From NCBI GenBank assembly GCA_964017065.1, contig OZ024786.1, positions 12,825,469 to 12,889,468 on the forward strand: a stretch of DNA of 64,000 bases, in the 5' to 3' direction. Positions 56,391-64,000 of this stretch are shown here, in pieces. The position numbers were made by a program, and so were the translations under genes. Position 1 is the stretch's first letter. Each line of letters starts with the position of its first letter. This DNA is from Haliclona indistincta (taxonomy: Eukaryota; Porifera; Demospongiae; Haplosclerida; Chalinidae). The notes under the pieces were generated by a model. The model saw only the letters and a list, made by a program, of their open reading frames with translations. It searched no databases and was not told where the DNA came from.

Positions 56391-57377
56391 ATGGCTACTA
56401 AACTAGTCTGTCTACTGATCAGCTCTTACCTGCTGTTGGCTGGTGACTATCATGTAGTGAGTGGGTTCACTCCAGTCACCTACTCTTCTCAGAGCTCTAC
56501 TGCAGAATGTGGTCAGAGTGACCCTCTACAAGATGACCAGTTGAAGGAAGCACTCAGCAAGATCCATCAGGAGCTAGGTCCTCCAGGATGCAACCCTCCT
56601 CGAAACAGATCTTGTCAGGAGATTCTCCACTGCTTCCCATCAGCTCCCTCAGGCTACCACGAGATATGTGTTCCCAATGGCTCACTAGTACAGGTCTACT
56701 GTGACATGGAGGGGACCAACTGTGGAGGACAGGGAGGCTGGATGAGAGTGGCCCATGTTAATATGTCACAGGATGGTGCCAGTTGCCCTCAAGGACTGAC
56801 ACAGAAGAACATGTCAGGACTGACTCTCTGTGGACAGAATGCTGCTGGTTGTGAAGGAACGTTGTTCTCTGCACTAGGTCTCAGCTACTCACGAGTGTGT
56901 GGCCAGCTACGAGGATACCAGTTTAGTTCAACTGATGCCTTTCAATCATATGTTAGTGATTCATCTCTTGGATTGAATGATCCTTATGTTGATGGGGTGT
57001 CCATCACATCTGATATCAAACACGTCTGGACATATGCTACTGGTAATCATAATGGGGCAGAGACTTACGATTGTCCTTGTAATACAGGCGCCAGTATTCA
57101 TGTTCCTCCCTATGTTGGTAGTGACTACTACTGTGAGTCTGGTAACAGTGATACTAGTACAAGCACAACAGTACTGTATTCCAACGATCCTCTTTGGGAC
57201 GGAGAGCAGTGCATTGGTTTAGAGGCTCCCTGTTGCTCTGCTCACCCTAACATGCCGTGGTTCATCAAGACACTCAGCGAGACCACCACTGAGGATATTC
57301 AGCTGAGACTGTGTATAGACGAACAGCCTATTAGCGAGGAAACTCTACTGCAGTTGATCATGTTATTTGTCTTCTAA
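56391..57377 (+). CDS. Secreted fibrinogen-domain-like protein, array member 8
   Basis: 328 residues from ATG 56391 (an in-frame ATG at 56355 is less likely). Closest to member 1: shared central segment type (STDAFQSYVSDSSLGLNDPY, YATGNHNGAETYDCPCN) and tail (EQPISEETLLQLIMLFVF). Peculiarities are EICVPNG with an extra Cys for Arg, and CCSAHPNMPWF with an inserted residue. Its 3' flank with satellite and tRNA-like sequence parallels that of member 1, so the two ends of the array are duplicates of one unit. Confidence 0.9.
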   Translation: MATKLVCLLISSYLLLAGDYHVVSGFTPVTYSSQSSTAECGQSDPLQDDQLKEALSKIHQELGPPGCNPPRNRSCQEILHCFPSAPSGYHEICVPNGSLVQVYCDMEGTNCGGQGGWMRVAHVNMSQDGASCPQGLTQKNMSGLTLCGQNAAGCEGTLFSALGLSYSRVCGQLRGYQFSSTDAFQSYVSDSSLGLNDPYVDGVSITSDIKHVWTYATGNHNGAETYDCPCNTGASIHVPPYVGSDYYCESGNSDTSTSTTVLYSNDPLWDGEQCIGLEAPCCSAHPNMPWFIKTLSETTTEDIQLRLCIDEQPISEETLLQLIMLFVF

Positions 57378-57589
57378 GCATCCATGTTTCTTACCTTGAG
57401 TACATACACATTCTTCTTTTTTTACCGAAATGCACGATTGATGCTTCATTCAGGATAGTGGTGCTGTGATTTAGTCAAGTTGCTGTTAATGCTGCGTTTC
57501 TGTATGTGTTTATCCATAAGGTTCTATTATTTTGTTACTTAAAACGATTGCCTGCTGTGTGCACCTTTTGAATTAAATTGCTGTATTTA

Positions 57590-57595
57590 AATAAA
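57590..57595 (+). terminator. Poly(A) signal of array member 8
   Basis: AATAAA 213 bp after the stop codon, followed directly by the satellite. Confidence 0.5.
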
Positions 57596-57611
57596 GCATT
57601 TGCATTTAGTG

Positions 57612-57940
57612 GTAGTCATGTGATGCAAGCCGTGGTGTCATGTGATGCAAGCCGTGGTGTCATGTGATGCATGACGTGGTGTCATGTGATGCAAGCCGTG
57701 GTGTCATGTGATGTATGACGTGGTGTCATGTGGTGCAAGCCTGCCGTGGTGTCATGCAATGCAAGCCGGCCGTGGTGTCATGTGATGCAAGCCGTGGTGT
57801 CATGTGATGCAAGCCGTGGTGTCATGTGATGTATGACGTGGTGTCATGTGGTGCAAGCCTGCCGTGGTGTCATGTGATGCAAGCCGGCCGTGGTGTCATG
57901 TGATGCAAGCCGGCCTTGGTGTCATGCAATGCTAGCTATG
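57612..57940. repeat. Satellite related to 39500-40085, downstream of member 8
   Basis: Irregular 20-30 bp units based on TGGTGTCATGTGATGCAAGC with CCGGCC or CTGCCG inserts and GATGTATGACG variants. Less homogeneous than the array behind member 1. Confidence 0.9.
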
Positions 57941-59020
57941 GTGTCTCAGTGAAGCACTCATGCAGGTACTCGCTGGTAAACCAATGAACATAAATTTTCT
58001 CGATCATTATTAATTTAGGACCCTGTTGTTGGGTTGCAACAGTTGCTATAATTATTTTTAGTTTAGCCAATAGGATACTTGCTCTAGCAACAGCTGATGC
58101 AGCAACAGATAATGCAGCAACAAGCTGCGACCCGAGCTCCAGATGCTGGGCTCTCCTCATGCCATGATACCCGGCGGCCATTGCTCAGTACAGAGACGGC
58201 ACGAGTTAAGGCCGCCATCATTGTTACGACTACCTCCTCCACTATCAGGGAACACTCTGTCTTATAGTCAGTACAGAAACATGTAAACTAGTTCAATTTT
58301 AGACACCTTTAGTGAAAAGATTTTATCAAAGCACTGAGGGACTCCTGAAATTAAGGCATAATTATTAGTATAATAATGAAGGGGCAGGGTTGTGAGGGAG
58401 GGGAGATGGTGAGGGTGCCTCATGATGTGCTCAAGACACTACCATAGTATGTACTGCTGCACCCACTGCCTTATATGGCAGCAATTATTGATTCCTACTT
58501 GACGGGGTACTGGTTGCCTAATTAATTATTCATTAAAATAATATATAAACACCGTGTCAATATGAAAAGCACTAGAACACCGTGAAGGTGATCCATTGAC
58601 ACACCAAGGAGTGTTCTTATCAGGAGCACGAGAGCTGTAAATTCAGACAATATTTGTTAGGAAAGAATTTCTAAAGTAAAGAAGGAAGGAACTAGATGGG
58701 ATGATGCTTGCAAAGGAACATCACGCACAGTTTTATTCCGGCTTTCCTTCTTTCTTTCACACTATCACACTATCACTATGGATATGTTCTTTGACTGATG
58801 GCATGCACCTGACTCACTTCGATCCTATATAGTTGAGTATGTACACACACCAACCGAAAGACTTGTTTAATTTCTGGTGCATCAGTATTAACATTTCTTT
58901 TTGACTATAAAAGATCAACAGGAAATGGAAAATTAGAATTATCTAGTTTCCATTATTATCTGCTTGCAGTAAGAATTTGAAAGAAAAAATTAATTATTGT
59001 AGCAACTTCAAAAAGGTGAA
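57941..59020. other. Spacer paralogous to 40100-40715
   Basis: Shared blocks include GTTGGGTTGCAACAGTT, GGGATGATGCTTGCAAAGGA and GGCATGCACCTGACTCACTT. No gene seen. Confidence 0.7.
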
Positions 59021-59093
59021 CGCCCGGTAAGGGACTCGAACCCGTGACCCTCAGATTAAAAGTCTGATGCTCTACCGACTGAGCTAGGTTCGG
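59021..59093 (-). tRNA. tRNA-Lys(UUU)-like sequence
   Basis: Minus strand. D arm TAGCTCAGTCGGTAGAGC, anticodon arm TCAGA-CTTTTAA-TCTGA with anticodon TTT, T arm with GGGTTCGAGTCCC. The T stem has one mismatch and the 5' acceptor (CCGAACC) does not pair with the 3' side (ACCGGGC), so the gene may be inactive or its 5' end replaced. The paralogue at 40715 is split by a transposon. Confidence 0.6.
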
Positions 59094-59383
59094 GGGATAA
59101 GAGACTGAGCGCGGGGGGAAAAAAAGGGGGGAGAAAGGGAGGGGAAAAGAAAAAAATTTGAAGAATTGAGTAAAATTTGAGAAGGAGGAGCCGAACCGCG
59201 ACATGAGGGAGGAGTGAAGAGCAGAAGGAGAGCGTGCAGAAGGCGAGTAGACAGCTAGAGAGCGTGCAGAAGGCGATCAGAGAGCGAGCAGAAGGCGAGT
59301 AGAGAGCTAGAGAGCGTGCAGAAGGTAAATACTAGAATAGAAGAAAGCGTTTAGTTTATACGTACTTTAATACAGACAAAGTC

Positions 59384-60139
59384 ATGTGGTCCTACTTAAA
59401 ATCTTTGATATACAAGGCAGAGGATGGAGAGGGATCGGGGTGCGAGTATGAAGAAAGGAAGGAGGATGAGGGAACAAAGAATGAGAGCAACAAGAGGAAG
59501 ATAGTGGAAGAAAAGAGTGAGGACAGCAAGAAGAAGAAGATTGAGGTGGAAGAAAAGGAAAAAGAGATTGAGGTGGAAGAAAAGGAAAAAGAGATTGAGG
59601 TGGAAGAAAAGGAAAAAGAGAGCGAGAACAGCAAAGAGAAGAGTGATGAAGAGATCAAGGAAAGAATTTATAAGCTGGAAGAAGAGATAAAGGAGAAGCT
59701 AGAAGAAGAAAGAATCGAGAAGGAAAGAATGAAGAAGTTTGAAGAAGAGATAAAGGAGAAGCTAGAAGAAGAAAGAATCGAGAAGGAAAGAATGAAGAAG
59801 TTTGAAGAAGAGATAAAGGAGAAGCTAGAAGAAGAAAGAACCGAGAAGGAAAGAATCAAGAAGTGGGGAGAAGAGATGAAGGATAGAATAGAAAAATTAG
59901 AAGAAGAAAGAATAGAGAAGGAGAGAATTGAGAAAGAAATGAAATCTAGGGCTCATGAGGAGAAGAAATTGGCTGAAGAGCAAGAGTTGAGAGCAAGAAT
60001 TCAGACTTTAGAGGCAGAAAAAAGAGCAGCAAGAAGAGAAGGAGAAAGAAAGAGGAGGAGAGCCGCAGCGGAGATGAGAAAGAAGAAAGAAGAGGAGGAG
60101 AGTGCACTACGTATAGCCAAACTAATAAAAAACTCATAG
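59384..60139 (+). CDS. Glu/Lys-rich coiled-coil protein, uncharacterised
   Basis: 251 residues starting MWSYLKSLIYKAED. Almost all the rest is charged heptad-like helix: three repeats of IEVEEKEKE (about 53-80), then three repeats of FEEEIKEKLEEERIEKERMK (about 95-165), ending in an Arg/Ala-rich stretch (KRAARREGERKRRRAAAEM) and RIAKLIKNS. No family recognised; charge composition makes similarity searches unreliable. A purine-rich tandem repeat (GAGAGCGTGCAGAAGGCGA, 59230-59325) precedes it, ending in a possible donor AAGGTAAATA. It could be real or an open frame in a purine-only repeat; the Met-Trp-Ser-Tyr start and non-repetitive C-terminus favour a gene. Confidence 0.5.
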   Translation: MWSYLKSLIYKAEDGEGSGCEYEERKEDEGTKNESNKRKIVEEKSEDSKKKKIEVEEKEKEIEVEEKEKEIEVEEKEKESENSKEKSDEEIKERIYKLEEEIKEKLEEERIEKERMKKFEEEIKEKLEEERIEKERMKKFEEEIKEKLEEERTEKERIKKWGEEMKDRIEKLEEERIEKERIEKEMKSRAHEEKKLAEEQELRARIQTLEAEKRAARREGERKRRRAAAEMRKKKEEEESALRIAKLIKNS

Positions 60140-60364
60140 CTAGGTAACTCAGTGCAAATTGTCAATCGACTTCACTATTATCACTTGTCATTATTATTAT
60201 TATATCCACATAAATCATCAACAATAATAAAAAATCAAGAGGCAAAATCCAGTAGTCCGTGTAGCCATCTCAACAGTTCAAGTGCATTCAGCATTCTGAC
60301 TTGGTCAGATCCCAGGGTAGCCCACGTGGAGGGAGCACTTTCCTACCCCAAAAAAACATTGGAG

Positions 60365-60712
60365 AAGCGGGTCTTGTGACCTACAGCGAACTCCACGGTG
60401 TGTGCATTTGAAAGAGAAGTAGGATATAGTAACCAACACTCCATAGTGCACACACACACACACACACACACACGTACAATATGAGAAGCGGGTCTAATGA
60501 CCTACAGCGAACTCCCAGTATGCACACACACGTGTACAATAGGAGAAGCGGGTCTAATGACCTACAGCGAACTCCCAGTATGCACACACACGTGTACAAT
60601 AGGAGAAGCGGGTCTAATGACCTACAGCGAACTCCCAGTATGCACACACACGTGTACAATAGGAGAAGCGGGTCTAATGACCTACAGCAAACTCAACAGT
60701 GTGCATAAGTGT
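60365..60712. repeat. 60-bp tandem repeat
   Basis: Units begin GAGAAGCGGGTCTAATGACC and contain TGCACACACACGTGTACAAT. Three are near-perfect at 60482-60661, with diverged edge units and a (CA)n stretch at 60448-60472. ORFs across it repeat every 20 residues and are artefacts. Confidence 0.93.
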
Positions 60713-60742
60713 GTAAGTGTAGAAACATGCAACAGATGTAGC

Positions 60743-63700
60743 TCAACTTTTCTGTTGTTTCTTGAGTTTCTTGGCGTCATTTGCTCTTCGCCATGTTGCT
60801 CGCTTTCTTTCTAGCTGATCTTGTTCGAAAGCTTGTAGAATGCTAATATCATCAGCATACGGACACCATGTTTTGTTCGTCTTGCCCAAAAATCGATGGA
60901 TTTGTCCATCAGGTGTCTTGTCATTAGCTGTTCTAGGCTGGTTACAAACAGCACACGGGCGCTTCCCTGCAAGAGACTGGAATGAAAAGAAAGTAATAAT
61001 AAAGGATAAGCAAATACATTTGAGAGGGTTGCACCCTGCTATCTTAATTTCATGCTTTCTTGTAGTATTGAATCTATTGATAAAACTTACTTCAACAGGA
61101 GTGACGCCAAGCTGCAGCATACGACTTTTTGCTCTCTCCTGTCTTTCTTGCATCTCTGGATCAACAGTCTTTGGTTTCTTAGCTCTCGGTGTTTCAGCAT
61201 GTGGAGTCACACTTCGACCAGCAGATTTTGAAGGAGGATTTCCTTGCTGTTCCCTTCGCTCCTGTGCTCTGTTCCTTCGTTCCTCTGCTCTGGCTTCATC
61301 AGTAACAGGTTCAGGACCAAGCGACAATTGAGGAAGAGGTATCACAGGAGAGGCTGGGCGTGCTGGCTGTTCTAATAGGCTAGCTGCTGATGTAGACGGT
61401 TCGTCCAGAGACTGACTGAGCTCAGTGATAACCTCTCTAGCAGTTTCGTTCACTGCACCAGCCATAAGAGCTTCTGATTGGGCTCTCTGTTTCTTTAGAA
61501 GCCAGTCCTTGGCATAAGCAAAAGATACAGGAAACAAATCCAGAGGACAGCGGTCACCATCTTGCTCATGCTTCTTCCGCTCATCGTCACAGCACTTCTT
61601 GTACTGGATCATCAACTGCTTGACAACTACACCAGGTTTGCTAGTTTGAGGCATAGACTGCCACAACTCGTTCCATATGGCAGTCATGTTGACATTGAAA
61701 TCGGGAGGGACAGAGGTTACATCTCCTCCCATGGAACGAAAGCGAGAAACATTTTTTCGTTTGCGTCCTGGTGTCGATGATGACGATGATGGAAGAGGAC
61801 GGTCTTGCCAACCTATAGTAAGCAAGAGGCAACCCCATCAATATAATAGTCAGTAAAACACATTAATGATTAAACTTACCACTAGTTGGTGTTGTTGGTG
61901 TGACAGAGGAAGGAGCACTCAGACCACTACGACTGGGACTGGGCGTACTTGAACTGGGACCAGGCGTACTCGAACTGGGACCAGGCGTACTCGAACTGGG
62001 ACCAGGCGTACTTGAACTGGGACCAGGCGTACTCGAACTGGGACCAGGCGTACTTGAACTGGGACCAGGCGTACTCGAACTGGGACCAGGCGTACTCGAA
62101 CTGGGATCAACCTCTTCTCCTTCCAAGTCATATGCATCGAGACCAAGCTCTTCCAATAGCCCATTAGATGATGTGACAAGGGCGCCTTCCTCCTGAGGGT
62201 CAACTGCTGTCTGGTCATTTTCATAGTGATCAAGATCAACCATCAGCTCTTCTCCAATGATAGAGCGACCATACTCGAAGCCAATCTTGACCAAGGATTC
62301 TGAACCAGCTGCGGCTATTGACCAGTCAGGGTAGTCTGTGCACAGACCATGAGAGACATAATGCTCACATACCTGAATCATATAAAGAAACATAGTGTCA
62401 AACAGTAATCAAAGTACATTACAATTTGTACCTTTGGGGGCATTGTATCTGGTGGAACTTTCTTGCCCAGGGCACGCAGACGCCGCCGATTGTAGCCAAC
62501 GAGCCACCATCCCAACCGTGCATCAAATACTGCAGCTCCAATGCCACGTTGAGAATAGAACGAACGGTCAAGAACAGAGTGAACTGCTTCCACTTTGCTG
62601 GTGCCTCGTAACGATTGATAATGAGGCAGGTAACGTCCAGTAAAGCGAAAGTTGATTGATCCCACTTGACGGTATGGAAGATGTTCAGGATCATCAGATA
62701 TGCACCCGTTCCGAACGTGCACAAGCTGTCGTTGGAAAACTTCGATTACTCTCTTTGTGACAAGTGGATATGCGACATCGGCAACTGTCAAATTCTCCAC
62801 ATTCATTCCTGCACTCTCAGCTTGACTTTGACATTGACGATCAAGCTCTCTGTGGGCATTCAGCACCATTGTCATACGATTGGCCACACTCTGGGGATCA
62901 CCAACCACTCTGCGAATGAACTTGAACCTTTCGGCTCTTGTTGGTGGGCCTTTCAGACCAGCAGCCACTCTAGCTCTCCCTAATTCCTCTCGGTCGTCTT
63001 CATGTTGAGTCAGGATGGCACAACTCAAGTCAACGAGAAACTTTTTACGCCGTGGATGCTCGGCATTCATTTCACGACCAATACGGAGCATCAAGTGCAT
63101 GACATCCAGCTTAAATGTGAATGTAGAGCGCCATGAAGCTGTAACACTCGTGCTGGGAGAAGTGCCACAGCATCCACAATCCACATACAGCATCGGAGGA
63201 ACAGCTACCTTTATTGACTCGTGACGGTTGATTACTTCAGACATAGCATTCTTTGCCTGAGAGAGACTGGTGTCAGGGACAACGTAAACCCCAAGGACAA
63301 CACCAAAGTCTCCACAGATGGTGAACGTCTGCCCGCCACTACCGATCACTCCTTCTCCACGAGTACGCTTGACAACCTTGCGCTGATGGTCAACTGCAAG
63401 TCCATGCCTGCTCACAACGGCTCGGAGCTCGCGCATTATGTAGGGCTTGTTCTCCCAGTAGTCTTTGACGAACATGGCTGTCAAATGAGGTCGGCAAGGA
63501 ACATAATGGGAAGGGAATGGAGGAAAAGCATCACGGGGAGCCACATTTACTTTCCCAACACCACACATGGCATTCACCTACAAAGAAATACACAAATTAA
63601 TGTATTAACTTGTTGTATATAAAGTAGAAGATACTAAAACACAAGTTTAAATCTAGAAACGTGTATCAGGCAAACTATTTCAACACACCTTGTCCCAAAG

Positions 63701-64000
63701 TTCCAGATACTCAGACTTTAGTTTCAGGTAGTGCTGTCGGACACAATCCTCAATGTACCGCTCCAATTGAGACACAGTTGATCCTGATCTCAGCAGCTGA
63801 ATCAAGGAAACATGCGTAGCATTGCCTTTGCCGGTGACAAAATCTTGCTTCACTTGCTGTACAGAAGGAAGCGTGCTGATATATGACGGATCGTGGGTCA
63901 TGAAATGCTTCTTGCAGCTGGTACATCTCATATCAATTCCTACGACACACTTGGGCCAAGGCACAGCATAGCAAAGCTTTGTCTTGCCAACCGAGTTAGC
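60743..64000 (-). CDS. Transposon-derived-looking protein with zinc-ribbon start and DDE-like domain (5' end off the right edge)
   Basis: Exons 64000-63689 (partial), 63577-62432, 62372-61880, 61812-61091 and 60976-60743 join in phase: 968 residues and a stop. The N-terminal part has a zinc-ribbon-like C-x2-C (MRCTSCKKHFM). Next comes an RNase H-like region with GDFGVVLGVYVVP, LYVDCGCCGTSP, FKLDVMHLMLRI and TSKVEAVHSV, in which acidic residues could form a DDE/D triad. The middle contains a low-complexity (SSTPGPS)n run encoded by a 21-bp minisatellite. The C-terminal exon has CAVCNQPR...GQIHRFLG...WCPYAD, another Cys/His zinc motif. I recall similar uncharacterised proteins (DUF6729-like) in fish and invertebrates, but cannot confirm the name. 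Introns and intact frame suggest a host-resident or recently active copy. Confidence 0.6.
61928..62105. repeat. 21-bp coding minisatellite
   Basis: About eight units of CGAACTGGGACCAGGCGTACT, alternating CTCGAA and CTTGAA variants. On the minus strand it encodes SSTPGPS repeats inside an exon, in frame. Confidence 0.95.

Noticed and set aside
60381..60814. 20-residue repeat proteins on both strands
   Set aside because: The period is exactly 60 bp, so frames stay open automatically; they lack any other sign of coding.

Overview
The window is eukaryotic: genes are split by GT..AG introns, long microsatellites and many short inverted-repeat transposons fill the gaps, and the proteins are metazoan (ADAM10-type sheddase, three-CH filamin, Rab11, ARMH1-like armadillo protein). 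The Roc/COR-like GTPase pair and the cluster of secreted fibrinogen-domain-like proteins suggest an early-branching animal. A sponge is my best guess and a cnidarian the alternative; the sequence alone does not settle this.

Layout. (1) 36-5249 (-): first six coding exons of an ADAM10-like metalloprotease, whose remainder lies beyond the left edge; 216 bp away and divergent is a filamin with three calponin-homology domains (5466-9490, +). (2) 10.3-30.5 kb (-): a tandemly duplicated unit, Rab11 / Roc-COR-like GTPase / Rab11 copy 2 / Roc-COR copy 2 / Rab11 copy 3. Only the first Rab11 keeps a normal C-terminus with the CC prenylation motif. (3) 31.2-34.9 kb (+): eight exons of an ARMH1-like gene with introns full of (CTCA)n; the 3' part is not visible. 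(4) 34.9-38.1 kb: duplicated non-coding DNA carrying a complete hAT-like element whose empty site is also present. (5) 38.2-57.4 kb (+): an array of seven intact, one broken and several fragmentary intronless genes for secreted fibrinogen-domain-like proteins, with near-identical N-terminal halves and a diversified central segment. (6) 57.4-60.7 kb: satellite, tRNA-Lys-like sequence, a purine-rich stretch with a coiled-coil ORF, and a 60-bp tandem repeat. (7) 60.7-64 kb (-): five exons of an apparently transposon-derived, DDE-like/zinc-ribbon protein that continues past the right edge.

Mobile elements can be dated relative to duplications because empty and filled paralogous sites sit in the same window: two TTAA-flanked piggyBac-type MITEs, one 8-bp-TSD hAT-like element, one 9-bp-TSD Mutator-like element inside a tRNA-like sequence, and several fold-back elements. 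A second recurrent theme is that long (CT)n tracts lie directly before 3' splice sites, on the sense strand, in genes on both strands.

Exon boundaries were read by eye from splice motifs, codon phase and family resemblance. Every multi-exon model below keeps a consistent reading phase, but no transcript or database evidence was available.
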